Part shown: positions 49,234 to 58,103 of the stretch, piece after piece
How the letters are laid out: each line of letters starts with the position of its first letter
How positions within the stretch are numbered: the first letter of the stretch is position 1
Origin: Dolomitihabitans soli
Lineage (GTDB): Bacteria > Actinomycetota > Actinomycetes > Streptosporangiales > Streptosporangiaceae
Direction of reading: 5' to 3'
NCBI RefSeq assembly: GCF_022213955.1
Contig: NZ_JAKNTW010000019.1
Location: 62,001-126,000, forward strand
DNA: 64,000 bases
Position numbers and translations under genes: made by a program
The notes under the pieces: generated by a model
The model's database searches: none
What the model saw: only the letters and a program-made list of their open reading frames with translations
What the model was told of the DNA's origin: nothing

Positions 49234-50184
49234 ATGCTCCAAGTGATCGTCAGGAGGCTCGTCTACGGCTTCCTCATCCTCAACATCATGACGGTCTTCC
49301 TCTTTCTCGTGATCCGGCTGATCCCGGGCGATCCGGTCCGGGTGCAGCTCGCCGACGCGGCCGTCTCGCAGGAGCGGATCGACGAGCTGACCGCCCAGCT
49401 CGGGCTGGACAAGCCGCTGTGGGAACAACTCGGCTCGTGGTACGCCGGCGCCGTCCGGGGCGACTTCGGGATGTCGTTCTCCACCGGCCGCCCGGTCGGG
49501 TCGGTGATCGCCGAACGGCTCACCCTCACCATCGAGCTCACCATCCTCGCGGTGGTCGTCGCGGTGCTGCTCGGCATCTTCGTCGGCGTGATCTCCGCCG
49601 TGCGGCGCAACAGCCTGCTCGACAACGTCCTGCGGGTCGGCGCGGTCATCGGCCTGTCGGTGCCCAACTTCTGGCTCGGCCTCCTCATGATCACGTTCAC
49701 CTCGACCGTGCTCCAGTGGGTGCCGCCGCTGTCCTACCGGGGACTGCTGGAGGACCCCGTGCAGAACCTCACCCAGATGCTGCTGCCCGCCGTCGCGCTG
49801 GGCGTCGCCCTCGCGGCCAGCGTCGCCAGGCTGTCCCGCTCCTCGATGCTGGAGGTGCTCGGCTCCGACTTCATCCGCACCCACCGCGCCAAAGGCGTCT
49901 CCGAGCGGGCCGTCATGTTCCGGCACGGCCTGCGCAACTCGCTGATCCCCGTGCTGACGCTCATCGGCATCCAGATCGGCGGCCTGCTCGGCGGCACCGT
50001 GATCCTGGAGCAGATCTTCGCCCTGCCCGGCCTGGGACGAACCGTCTTCGAAGCGGTCAACAACCGCGACTACCCGCTGCTACAGGTGTGCGTGCTGCTC
50101 TACGGAGCGATCTTCATCCTGGTCAACCTGGCGGTCGACGTCAGCTACGGCTGGGTCAACCCGCGGATGCGCAAAGCCGACTGA
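49234..50184 (+). CDS. Oligopeptide ABC importer, permease (OppB/DppB-like)
   Basis: A 316-residue permease with about six membrane helices. The N-terminal FLFLVIRLIPGDPVRVQ and the EAA coupling loop FIRTHRAKGVSERAVMFRHG, then LRNSLIPVLTLIG, are diagnostic. It starts 16 bases after the OppF-like gene. Confidence 0.92.
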   Translation: MLQVIVRRLVYGFLILNIMTVFLFLVIRLIPGDPVRVQLADAAVSQERIDELTAQLGLDKPLWEQLGSWYAGAVRGDFGMSFSTGRPVGSVIAERLTLTIELTILAVVVAVLLGIFVGVISAVRRNSLLDNVLRVGAVIGLSVPNFWLGLLMITFTSTVLQWVPPLSYRGLLEDPVQNLTQMLLPAVALGVALAASVARLSRSSMLEVLGSDFIRTHRAKGVSERAVMFRHGLRNSLIPVLTLIGIQIGGLLGGTVILEQIFALPGLGRTVFEAVNNRDYPLLQVCVLLYGAIFILVNLAVDVSYGWVNPRMRKAD

Positions 50185-50193
50185 GGAGACCCG

Positions 50194-50301
50194 ATGACCG
50201 ACCAAGCCGTAGTGGCCTCCCGCCTCCCCACCGACACCCGCCCACCTGCGTTGGCCGGTCCCCTTCCCACTGACGCGGGCCGCGCCGAGGAGATGCGATG
50301 A
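50194..50301 (+). CDS. Short leader ORF from a duplicated permease 5' end, 35 aa
   Basis: 35 codons from ATG 50194, beginning MTDQAVVASRLPTDTRP, directly after a GAGGAGACCCG ribosome site. Its last codons (ATG CGA TGA) overlap the true permease start as ATGA. The first codons and their ribosome site nearly repeat those of the permease (MTDQAAVIDRIPADTGW), so the stretch is a partial duplication of the 5' end. It may act only as a translation-coupling leader. No function of the peptide itself is suggested. Confidence 0.5.
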   Translation: MTDQAVVASRLPTDTRPPALAGPLPTDAGRAEEMR

Positions 50302-51176
50302 CCGACCAAGCCGCGGTGATCGACCGTATCCCCGCCGACACCGGCTGGAGCGAGCTGCGCCGCTTCTTCAAGACCCAGACCGTCGGCGCGGTCTCGCTGA
50401 CGGTGATCCTGCTCTTCATCCTGGTCGCCGTCGCCGCCCCGCTGATCGCGCCGTACGACCCCATCTCGCAGGACCGCGCGTCCTTCCTGACCGGGCCCGG
50501 CGGCGCGCACCTCCTCGGCACCGACGACCTCGGCCGCGACATGCTCAGCCGGATCATGCACGGCGCCCAGATCTCCCTGTACGTCGGCACCCTGACCGTC
50601 GTGCTCTCCCTGGTCATCGGTTCCATCATCGGCGTCGGCGCCGGTTACATCGGCGGCGCCGTGGACGCCACCCTGCAGGGGATCATCGACGCCGTCATGT
50701 CGATCCCGCCGCTGATCCTCGCCCTCTTCGTGGCCTCCCTGCTCGGCCCGAGCATCACCAACGTCATCTTCGCGCTCTCCGTCCTCACCGTCCCGCGCTT
50801 CGCCCGGATGGCCCGCGGCGAGATGCAACGCATCAAGAGCGAGGACTTCGTGAACGCCTCCGTCGCGCTGGGGGCCGGCCGAATCCGCGTGATGGTACGG
50901 CACGGTCTGCCCAACATGCTGCCCTCGCTCATCGTGATTTCCAGCCTCGGTTACGGCCAGGTCATCGTCGCCGAGGCCGCCCTCAGCTTCCTCGGCATCG
51001 GCACCCCGCCCCCCGAGCCCTCCTGGGGCCTGATGCTCAGCCAGGGCACCACCTACTTCCAGACCGCCCCCTGGCTGGTGGTCTTTCCCGGCATCGCGAT
51101 CAGCCTCGCCGTACTCGCCTTCAACCTCTTCGGCGACGCCCTCCGCGACTTCCTCGACCCCAAACTCGTCCGCTGA
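50298..51176 (+). CDS. Oligopeptide ABC importer, permease (OppC/DppC-like)
   Basis: A 292-residue second permease with about six membrane helices. Typical are the periplasmic HLLGTDDLGRDMLSRIMHGA, the EAA loop VNASVALGAGRIRVMVRHGL, and LSFLGIGTPPPEPSWGLMLS. Last gene of the transporter. A 35-codon duplicated leader precedes it. The substrate of the whole system is unknown; it is next to glutamine synthetase, which hints at nitrogen nutrition. Confidence 0.92.
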   Translation: MTDQAAVIDRIPADTGWSELRRFFKTQTVGAVSLTVILLFILVAVAAPLIAPYDPISQDRASFLTGPGGAHLLGTDDLGRDMLSRIMHGAQISLYVGTLTVVLSLVIGSIIGVGAGYIGGAVDATLQGIIDAVMSIPPLILALFVASLLGPSITNVIFALSVLTVPRFARMARGEMQRIKSEDFVNASVALGAGRIRVMVRHGLPNMLPSLIVISSLGYGQVIVAEAALSFLGIGTPPPEPSWGLMLSQGTTYFQTAPWLVVFPGIAISLAVLAFNLFGDALRDFLDPKLVR

Positions 51177-51359
51177 ATCGGGTGGGGCAGGTGACCGGAT
51201 GACCGGATGGCCAGGTGAACGGATGACCGGAAAGTAGGTAATGGTCTGGGCTATTCGTGGGGGATCGTCCTAGGGTGTGGTTGTCTACACGAGTCGGAAT
51301 AGTTGACCGCTCCTGTCGTCTCGATGCGGAACAACCCCCACCGCAGTGAAGGAGACCCT

Positions 51360-52661
51360 GTGGCCGCCCCTCCTACCGACCGTTCCCCGATCGGCGTCCC
51401 CCGGAGTCGTGTACGCCAGTTGATGGCGGCCAGCGCCGGCAACGTCGTTGAATGGTTCGACTGGTACGCCTACGTCTTCCTGACGACGTACTTCTCCGCG
51501 CAGATCTTTCCCAAGACCGGCGATCCGCTGATCCCGGTGCTGAGCGCGTTCGCGGTGTTCGCCGTCGGGTTCTTCATGCGCCCGCTCGGCGGCCTGCTCG
51601 TCGGCGCCTTCGCCGACCGGTTCGGGCGCAAGACGGCGATGACGTTCACGATCACGTTGATGGGCGCCGGTTCGCTGCTGCTCGCGATCACGCCGACGTA
51701 CGCGGCGGCGGGGGTGCTCGCGCCGATCATTCTGGTCCTCGCCAGGCTGATCCAGGGCCTGTCGGTGGGCGGCGAGTTCGCGGCGGCGACCACGTTCCTG
51801 GTCGAGTCGGCGCCGCCCGGCCGTCGCGGCCTGTTCTCCAGTTTCCAGTACGTGAGCACCACGATCGGGCAGTTGCTCGCCTCCGGACTGGCCGCGGTGT
51901 TGGCCGGCAGCCTGCCCGAGGCCGACATGAACTCCTGGGGCTGGCGCGTGCCGTTCCTGGTCGGGGCCGTGCTCAGCCTGGTGGGCCTGTGGATCCGCCG
52001 GGGGGCCGACGAGACCACCACGCTGGCCTCGGAGATCGAGCGGGGCACGGCCGAGAAGCCGAAGCTGTTCGAGTTCCTGGTCCGTTACCCGTCGAAGGCC
52101 GCCCTGATCGTCGGCATCACGATGGCGGGCACCGTCGCCTACTACACCTGGACCACCTACCTGCCGACCTACGCGCAGCAGAGCGTGGGGTTCGACGTCG
52201 GTGACGCGCTCACCGTGAGCACCATCTCGCTGGTGTTCTTCATGGTGCTGCAACCCCTGCTCGGCATGCTGTCCGACCGAATCGGCCGCAAGCCCATGCT
52301 GATCACCTTCGGCCTGGGGTTCACCCTGCTGCCCGTGCCGCTGCTCAACACCCTCGACAACACCTTCGCCAGCCTGCTGTTCATCCAGTGCCTCGGGATG
52401 GTCTTCCTGGGCGGCTTCACGTCGATCTCCGCCGCGGTCAACTCCGAACTGTTCCCCACCCGGGTGCGCGCGGCGGGCGCCGGCCTCCCCTACTCGCTGA
52501 CCGTCGCCGTCTTCGGCGGCACCGCGCCCCTGATCGGCACCGCGCTCAAGGACGCGGACAACTCCGCCCTGTTCCCGTGGTACGTGTCCGCACTCGCGCT
52601 GATCTCGACCCTCGTCTACGTCTTCGCCCTGAAGGAGACGAAGGACCAGCCGCTCAGGTGA
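51360..52661 (+). CDS. MFS transporter, metabolite:H+ symporter (MHS/ProP/KgtP) type
   Basis: A 433-residue 12-helix transporter. GNVVEWFDWYAYVF at the first helix, RPLGGLLVGAFADRFGRKTA in loop 2-3, and SVGGEFAAATTFLVE are marks of the MHS family, which takes up carboxylates, betaines or amino acids with protons. GTG at 51360 has GAAGGAGACCCT upstream; a TTG at 51303 would add 19 residues without a ribosome site. A strong terminator follows. No catabolic partner is adjacent. Confidence 0.9.
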   Translation: MAAPPTDRSPIGVPRSRVRQLMAASAGNVVEWFDWYAYVFLTTYFSAQIFPKTGDPLIPVLSAFAVFAVGFFMRPLGGLLVGAFADRFGRKTAMTFTITLMGAGSLLLAITPTYAAAGVLAPIILVLARLIQGLSVGGEFAAATTFLVESAPPGRRGLFSSFQYVSTTIGQLLASGLAAVLAGSLPEADMNSWGWRVPFLVGAVLSLVGLWIRRGADETTTLASEIERGTAEKPKLFEFLVRYPSKAALIVGITMAGTVAYYTWTTYLPTYAQQSVGFDVGDALTVSTISLVFFMVLQPLLGMLSDRIGRKPMLITFGLGFTLLPVPLLNTLDNTFASLLFIQCLGMVFLGGFTSISAAVNSELFPTRVRAAGAGLPYSLTVAVFGGTAPLIGTALKDADNSALFPWYVSALALISTLVYVFALKETKDQPLR

Positions 52662-52669
52662 CGTTGTTT

Positions 52670-52705
52670 CGCAGGGGTACGGACACGCGCCGCCGTACCC
52701 CTGCG
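52670..52705. terminator. Terminator between convergent MFS and antiporter genes
   Basis: Perfect 13-bp stem CGCAGGGGTACGG (52670-52682) and CCGTACCCCTGCG (52693-52705), ten-base loop, nine bases after the MFS stop and nine before the antiporter stop. Confidence 0.85.
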
Positions 52706-52714
52706 AGTCTCTGG

Positions 52715-54040
52715 TCAGCCCACGCGTTCAAGGGGCCTGACGGGGGTTTCGAACTGCAGGTGGGCCAGCAGGCGCTCGTCCTCCTCCGGGGTCTGGTCGA
52801 CGCGGGCCATCGCGATCCGCAGGATGGGCGGCGCGATCACCGAGGTCACGACGGCGACCAGGATGATGATCGTGAAGACCTCGGTGCTGATGACGCCGAG
52901 GCGCAGGCCGACCATGGCGACGATGACCTCGACGACGCCGCGGGCGTTCATGCCGGCGCCCAGTGCCAGGCCCTCCCACTTGGTGAGGCGGCTGGCGCGC
53001 GCGCCCAGGTAGGCGCCGACGAACTTGCCGGCGATGGCGATGGCGAGGATGAGCAGGGCGAAGCCCAGGACGTCAGGTCGGGCGAGGGCGGTGAGGTCCA
53101 TCCGGAGGCCCGCGGTGGCGAAGAAGATCGGCGCGAGGACGGCCAGGACCACGGTGCGCAGCGGGGCCAGCCGGGCCGGGTCCGGCTTGCCGTACTCGCT
53201 GATGAGGATGCCCATGACGAAGGCGCCGAAGATGGCTTCCAGCCCGAGGGCGTGGGTGCCCGCGGAGGCGAGCAGCAGCAGGACGACCGTGGTGGTGATG
53301 GTGGGGCCGGCCTCCGACGAGCGGGCGGCGAGCTGGTACGCCTTGCGGACGAGCGGACGGCCGATGACGAAGGCGAAGACGAGCACGCCGACGAGGTAGG
53401 CCAGGGACAGGGCGATGGTGCCCGTTTGCAGGCCGGTGGTCGCCATCGCGGACACGATCGAGAGCATCAGCCAGCCGAAGGCGTCGTCGACCATGCCCGC
53501 GGTGAGGGTGAGCTGGCCGATGTTGCGGTGCATGAGGTTCATGTCGATGAGGGTCTTGGCGATCACCGGGATCGCGCTGACGCACATGGCGACCCCGAGG
53601 AAGATCGCGAAGACCGTCTGGTCCCCGCCGCCGATGAACGCGTGCGGGAGCAGCAGGCCGGTGCCGACGCCGAGTCCAAGGGGGATGATCAGGCCGAATG
53701 CGCTGACCTTCGCGGCGGCCGAGCCCTGCCTGCGGATCAGTTTCAGGTCCAGATGCGCGCCGGTGATGCCGACCAGCAGCAACACCCCGAGCTGCCCCAC
53801 CGCGTCCAGCATGTGGAACTGTGCGACCTCGTGCGGGATCAGCCACCCGGCCAGTCCGGGCGCCGCCTGGAAGAAGAGCGACGGACCGATGATGACGCCG
53901 GCGCACAACTCGCCGACCACCGCCGGCATCTTCAGTCGTACGGCGAGGCGACCGAGCACCAGCGCCAGGAACAGCAGCAGTCCGAGTTGCAGGATCAGCA
54001 ATAGCAGCGGATGCGCACCGATTGGGGGAACGGGAGCCAT
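52715..54040 (-). CDS. Cation/proton antiporter (CPA2, KefB/GerN-like)
   Basis: A 441-residue integral membrane protein with about 12-13 helices, a CPA2-family Na+ or K+/H+ exchanger. Conserved parts: MPAVVGELCAGVIIGPSLFF, GITGAHLDLKLIRRQGSAAA, LTAGMVDDAFGWLMLSIVSA (the double-Asp ion site, DD), and ATAGLRMDLTALARPD. No C-terminal TrkA domain is fused. ATG at 54040 has GGAGGTCAGCCTC upstream. It exports Na+ or K+ for pH and volume control. Confidence 0.88.
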   Translation of the reverse strand: MAPVPPIGAHPLLLLILQLGLLLFLALVLGRLAVRLKMPAVVGELCAGVIIGPSLFFQAAPGLAGWLIPHEVAQFHMLDAVGQLGVLLLVGITGAHLDLKLIRRQGSAAAKVSAFGLIIPLGLGVGTGLLLPHAFIGGGDQTVFAIFLGVAMCVSAIPVIAKTLIDMNLMHRNIGQLTLTAGMVDDAFGWLMLSIVSAMATTGLQTGTIALSLAYLVGVLVFAFVIGRPLVRKAYQLAARSSEAGPTITTTVVLLLLASAGTHALGLEAIFGAFVMGILISEYGKPDPARLAPLRTVVLAVLAPIFFATAGLRMDLTALARPDVLGFALLILAIAIAGKFVGAYLGARASRLTKWEGLALGAGMNARGVVEVIVAMVGLRLGVISTEVFTIIILVAVVTSVIAPPILRIAMARVDQTPEEDERLLAHLQFETPVRPLERVG

Positions 54041-54314
54041 GAGGCTGACCTCCACGCGGAGAGAGGGGGTTTATGCCGGCTCTCTCGACAGTGACACCAG
54101 ACGGCCACTTCGTCACCGAGGAGATACCCGAAGTCATTGCCCGTGATGCTCAGCGGGAACACACGTCCCTTTGTCCGCTTGGAGGGTCCCTACCCGCTGG
54201 GAACAGAGCGCTCTCGTCCCGCACGGCCCGCCGTACGGCGCAGCGATGTCGTGCGAGCCGGCGGCCATGCGCCACGGCCGCCAGAGACGGGGAGGGCCGG
54301 GCACGCGGTATGCG
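54041..54314. other. Intergenic region upstream of the antiporter
   Basis: 274 bases between the antiporter start (minus strand) and the terminator of the efflux operon. It holds the antiporter promoter and leader. Short open frames here are not supported by ribosome sites or family similarity. I see no RNA gene or riboswitch-like element. Confidence 0.45.
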
Positions 54315-54352
54315 TGACCGGCCCGCGGGGGCCCCGCGATGGGCCGGGGTCA
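54315..54352 (-). terminator. Hairpin at the end of the efflux operon
   Basis: Nested stem TGACC-GGCCC-GCGGGG (54315-54330) with CCCCGC, GGGCC and GGTCA (54332-54352), with small bulges. It overlaps the permease stop codon. Confidence 0.6.
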
Positions 54353-55576
54353 CCGCGTGGACAGGGCCTCCGTGGGGGAGAGACGGGAGGCCCGGATCGC
54401 CGGGTAGAGTCCGGCAACGGCGCCGATGGCCAGGGTCGCCAGGAGGCCGCCGATCGTGGCCCAGGCGGGGATCACGGCCGGATAGCCGAGGGAGAACGCG
54501 TACGCCGTGGTCACCCCGGTGCCGAGCAGGATCCCCCCGATCCCGCCCAGGGCGGAGAGCAGCAGCGACTCGGCGAGGAACTGGGTGCGGATCTGCCCGC
54601 GGGTCGCGCCGAGCGATCGGCGCAGGCCGATCTCCGGGCGTCGTTCCAGCACCGAGATGACCATGGTGTTGGCCACCCCGACGCCGCCGACGAGCAGCGC
54701 GACCCCGCCGACGCCCAGCAGCAGACCGGCGAACGCCTGGCTGGTGGCCTGCTTGGCGGCGAGCGCGTCCGAGGGCCGGGAGACGTCCACCTCGTTGGCC
54801 GCCTCCGGATTGGCCGTGCCGGCCAGCACCGAGCGGACGGCCTCCAGCTGTGCCTCGTCGGAGCGGGTGTAGAGGGTGGTCGGGTACCCGTCGAAGTCCA
54901 GCCTCGCCTCGGCGGCGGGCCAGCCGACCATCGCCGCGCTGTCCAGCTCGACCGCGAGCGGCACCGGGTCGAGGATGCCGACGACGGTGAACCGGATGCC
55001 GCCGACGACCACCTGGGAGTCCGGTCCCGCCGTGCTCACCCCGAGCCGCTGGGCCGCGCCCGCCCCGAGCACCACGGCCGGGAAGTTCTGGGTGGCCTCG
55101 TTGAGCCAGGTGCCGCTGCGCAGCGTCGCGCCCACGGTCGGAAGCAGATCGGGACGGGCGGCATAGGTGAAGATCCCGCTGGTCTGCGCCTTGGGGATGT
55201 TCTCGGACCGGTAGACCTTGGCCGCCTCGATCTGCCCGACCGCGGAGACCGCCTCCACCGGGTCGATGCGTTCGATCATCGCCTCGGCCTCCACCGGCAT
55301 CTTGGCCGGTTCGCCCAGCAGCGTCTGGCCGGAGGTGACGGTGAGCAGGTTGGTGCCCAGCGACGAGAGCTGGCGGTCGAGCTCGGCCCCCGACGACGAC
55401 GAGATGCCCACCACGCTGATCATCGCCGCGATGCCGATGGCGATGCCGAGCGCGGACAGGAACGCCCGCAACGGCCGGGTGCGCAGACCCACCGCGCCGA
55501 CCCGCAGCACATCGTCCGGCCGCATTCTGGCCGGGACCAGTCTCGGCCGGTCGAGCGTGTCGATCGCGGCCATCAC
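54350..55576 (-). CDS. MacB-like ABC efflux permease
   Basis: A 408-residue FtsX/MacB-type permease: one N-terminal membrane helix (FLSALGIAIGIAAMISVVGI), a large extracytoplasmic MacB_PCD domain (about 60-280), and three C-terminal helices (LLLGVGGVALLVGGVGVANT; LLLSALGGIGGILLGTGVTT; WATIGGLLATLAIGAVAGLY). ERRPEIGLRRSLGATRGQIR is the ATPase-coupling loop. Such proteins transmit ATP-driven motion to an adaptor to expel substrates from the envelope. Overlaps the ATPase gene by four bases. Confidence 0.9.
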   Translation of the reverse strand: MMAAIDTLDRPRLVPARMRPDDVLRVGAVGLRTRPLRAFLSALGIAIGIAAMISVVGISSSSGAELDRQLSSLGTNLLTVTSGQTLLGEPAKMPVEAEAMIERIDPVEAVSAVGQIEAAKVYRSENIPKAQTSGIFTYAARPDLLPTVGATLRSGTWLNEATQNFPAVVLGAGAAQRLGVSTAGPDSQVVVGGIRFTVVGILDPVPLAVELDSAAMVGWPAAEARLDFDGYPTTLYTRSDEAQLEAVRSVLAGTANPEAANEVDVSRPSDALAAKQATSQAFAGLLLGVGGVALLVGGVGVANTMVISVLERRPEIGLRRSLGATRGQIRTQFLAESLLLSALGGIGGILLGTGVTTAYAFSLGYPAVIPAWATIGGLLATLAIGAVAGLYPAIRASRLSPTEALSTR

Positions 55577-56298
55577 GCCACCCCGAACTCGGCGTTCCGC
55601 CGTGTCGCGACCTCCGTGACGTCCGTGACGGAGTCCGACACGATTCGGCCGTCGCGCATCCGCACCTGCCGGGGCAGGCCGGCGGCGATCTCGCGGTCGT
55701 GCGTGATGATCACGATGGTGGTGCCCGAGGTGTTCAGGTCACGCAGCAACTCCATGACTCCCGCCCCCGAGACGGAGTCCAGGGCGCCGGTCGGCTCGTC
55801 GGCGAGCAGCAGCGGGGGATCGCCGGCCACGGCCCTGGCGATGGCGACGCGCTGCCGCTCACCGCCGGACAGTTCGTGCGGATCGTGGTCGAGGCGGTGC
55901 CCCAGCCCGACCCGCTCCAGCGCGACCGCCGCCCGGCGACGCCGTTCGCCCCGGCTGAGGCCGGAGTAGAGGAGGCCCTCGGCCACGTTGTCCAGCGCCG
56001 GCACCTTGGCGGCGAGGTGGAAACTCTGGAAGATGAAGCCGATCCGGGTCCCCCGCAGCGCCGACAGCCGGCTGTCCGACAGCTCCGACACGTCGTACCC
56101 GTCGATCCGGACGCTTCCGGAGGAGGGACGGTCGAGGGTGCCGATGATGTTGAGCATCGTGGACTTGCCCGACCCCGACGGGCCGACGATGGCGGTGAGC
56201 TCGCCGCGTTCGATCCTCAGTGACACCGAGGCCAGCGCCTTGACCCCGCCCGGGTAGGACTTGGTCACGTCCGACAGTTCGATCACGGGGGGCGTCAC
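55573..56298 (-). CDS. MacB/LolD-like ABC ATPase
   Basis: A 241-residue ATPase: Walker A GPSGSGKSTM, Q-loop FIFQSFHLAAKVPALDNV, signature LSGGERQRVAIARAV, Walker B LLLADEPTGALDS, His switch ITHDREIAAG. It powers the neighbouring permease. Starts inside the adaptor stop (four-base overlap). Confidence 0.93.
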   Translation of the reverse strand: MTPPVIELSDVTKSYPGGVKALASVSLRIERGELTAIVGPSGSGKSTMLNIIGTLDRPSSGSVRIDGYDVSELSDSRLSALRGTRIGFIFQSFHLAAKVPALDNVAEGLLYSGLSRGERRRRAAVALERVGLGHRLDHDPHELSGGERQRVAIARAVAGDPPLLLADEPTGALDSVSGAGVMELLRDLNTSGTTIVIITHDREIAAGLPRQVRMRDGRIVSDSVTDVTEVATRRNAEFGVA

Positions 56299-57425
56299 TT
56301 CGGCATCCCCACGGTCATGCCCTCGGAGACGCCGTCGCCGGAGATCTCGACCCGGCCGCCGGAGAAGAGACCCGTCTCCACTCCGACATAGCGGGTCTTG
56401 GCATTCTCGACGACCTCGACGCCGAACCCGCCCTCGCTGAGCGCCACCAGGGCGGCGATCGGCACGGTGAGCACGTCCTTGCGCCGGTCAGCCGTGAAGG
56501 TCACCTCCACCGCCGCCTGGTCCAGGCCCTTGGCCGCCTTCTGGCTGTTCAGGGAGACCTGCACCTCCAGCATCGTCTCCGCGCCCTCGTTGCCCTCCCC
56601 GGGCACGATGACGGTGGCGACGTCGGTGACCTTGCCGCCCACGTCCTCGCCGTCGGGCAGGGTGACCGAGACCTTGGCGCCCTTCTTCGCCATCCGCTGG
56701 TCGCCGGGGTCCAACTGGACGGTGACCACCTTGTTGGTGCCGGTGTGGGTGAGCACCTTCTGACCGGGGGCGGTGGGCTGGCCGACCTCGGCCTCCAGGC
56801 TGTCCACCCGGACCCGGCCGTCGGCGAAGACCACCCGGCCCAGCTCGACGACGCCGGTCTCCGCCAGGCCCCGGTCCTCCTGCCACTCCATGACCGCCGC
56901 GGCCGTGGCGTAGGTGTACTCGTCGTCCACCGTGAAACCGTCGTAACCCAGCTTGCTCAGGTTGCGTTCCAGGATCTCGACATCCCGGCCCTCGACGCCG
57001 TCCTTCAGGTCGCGGTAGGCGGGCGTCGTGCCGTACATCAGCACCACCGGATCGTTGTCGACCTTGTAGAGCGGCTTGCCGCGGGAGACCGTGGCGCCGC
57101 TGTCCGGAAGCCAGGTGATCGTGCCCGGCTTCCTGCTGTTCGCGGTGGAGGCCGTGCCGTACCCGAGTTCGCCGTCGGAGTCCCGCGTGTCGTTGAGCGT
57201 CTGCCTGGTCACCTGGGCGGTGGCGGGGGGCAGGGCGCTGACCGCCGTGTCCGCCGAGGTGCCGCCGCCCAGAAGGCCCATGCTGTTCACGACTGCGGCG
57301 GCCACACCGACGACGGCGACCGCTACGAGCAGCCCGGCGACCTTCTTACCGCGACCACGGCGGCGGCGCGAGCGGGCGGAACCTCCGTCCGGTTCCGCGT
57401 TGTCGTCAAGGGTGGCCGCGCCCAT
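56295..57425 (-). CDS. Efflux adaptor (HlyD-like) with peptidoglycan-binding repeat
   Basis: A 376-residue membrane-fusion protein. An N-terminal cytosolic Arg-rich segment (RRRRGRGKK) precedes one membrane helix (about 29-50). The outer part has a HlyD-type barrel (GTITWLPDSGATVSRGKPLY) and, inserted at about 125-160, a PG_binding_1-like module (GVEGRDVEILERNLSKLGYD, YATAAAVMEWQEDRGL). It couples the MacB-like permease to the cell wall. ATG 57425 shares its first base with the lipoprotein stop (TGATG), with GGGAGG upstream. Confidence 0.88.
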   Translation of the reverse strand: MGAATLDDNAEPDGGSARSRRRRGRGKKVAGLLVAVAVVGVAAAVVNSMGLLGGGTSADTAVSALPPATAQVTRQTLNDTRDSDGELGYGTASTANSRKPGTITWLPDSGATVSRGKPLYKVDNDPVVLMYGTTPAYRDLKDGVEGRDVEILERNLSKLGYDGFTVDDEYTYATAAAVMEWQEDRGLAETGVVELGRVVFADGRVRVDSLEAEVGQPTAPGQKVLTHTGTNKVVTVQLDPGDQRMAKKGAKVSVTLPDGEDVGGKVTDVATVIVPGEGNEGAETMLEVQVSLNSQKAAKGLDQAAVEVTFTADRRKDVLTVPIAALVALSEGGFGVEVVENAKTRYVGVETGLFSGGRVEISGDGVSEGMTVGMPK

Positions 57426-57946
57426 CAAGAACCTCCCTGATCCGGCATCTGGCACTTCTTCTGCGCCGCGGCGAAGTCAGGGTCCTCGTTGATCGGCCCC
57501 TTCATGAGCAGGGCGCCGTCGGCGTTGGGGTCGGGGAACTCCTCGACGCCGTTGTCACGCATGCACTGCGCGAGGGCGCGCATCTTCTCGCCCCGCTGGC
57601 TCTTGTCCCCGGTCGTTCCCAGGCCCATCGGTGAGAACTGCTTGCACGCCTGCTGGGCTTTGTTCATGGTCTCTTCGCTGATGCCCTTGTCCAGCTTCAG
57701 GGTGACCGGCTTGCCGGGCTCCGGGTCGGCCATGTCGACGCCGTTCTCGCGCATGCACTGGGCGAACTTGAGTCCCATTTCCTGCGGGTTCTGGCTCGGC
57801 GCGGCGCTGGCGGCGGTCTTCGCGCCGCTGCCGTCGGCGGCGGACGGCACCTGGGCGGCAGTCCCCTCGCCCGCGCCGCAGCCTGTCAAGGTCAGCGTCA
57901 GTGCCAGCGGAAGCGCCGCCACCGCGCTGAGGAATCGTCCTCGCAT
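57425..57946 (-). CDS. Lipoprotein with duplicated CMRxNGV motif
   Basis: A 173-residue lipoprotein: signal peptide with lipobox LTGC (LALTLTLTGCGAGEG), a Ser/Ala-rich linker, then two repeats containing CMRENGVDMADPEPG (about 75-89) and CMRDNGVEEFPDPNAD (about 134-149). Each repeat is followed by a further Cys. The family is widespread in actinobacteria beside MacB-like efflux operons. The function is not known; signal sensing or substrate handing-on has been suggested only by context. GGAGAT precedes the ATG. It is divergent from the two-component system. Confidence 0.8.
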   Translation of the reverse strand: MRGRFLSAVAALPLALTLTLTGCGAGEGTAAQVPSAADGSGAKTAASAAPSQNPQEMGLKFAQCMRENGVDMADPEPGKPVTLKLDKGISEETMNKAQQACKQFSPMGLGTTGDKSQRGEKMRALAQCMRDNGVEEFPDPNADGALLMKGPINEDPDFAAAQKKCQMPDQGGS

Positions 57947-58103
57947 GAAACATCTCCTCGTCCTGTGGCCGGTCGTCCGGCCATTCCAGAGGTGATGCAA
58001 CACGGCGGTCCGTTTCCGCAGCGTTTCCATCTCGCATTTACGCCGAACACATCCGGCATGCGTCACGATCAGCCCATAAATGATGAAGGGGTACGAGGAC
58101 ACG

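Noticed and set aside
52388..54004. A 538-codon plus-strand frame opposite the antiporter
   Set aside because: Hydrophilic Asp/Gly/His-rich shadow of a membrane protein; no start context.
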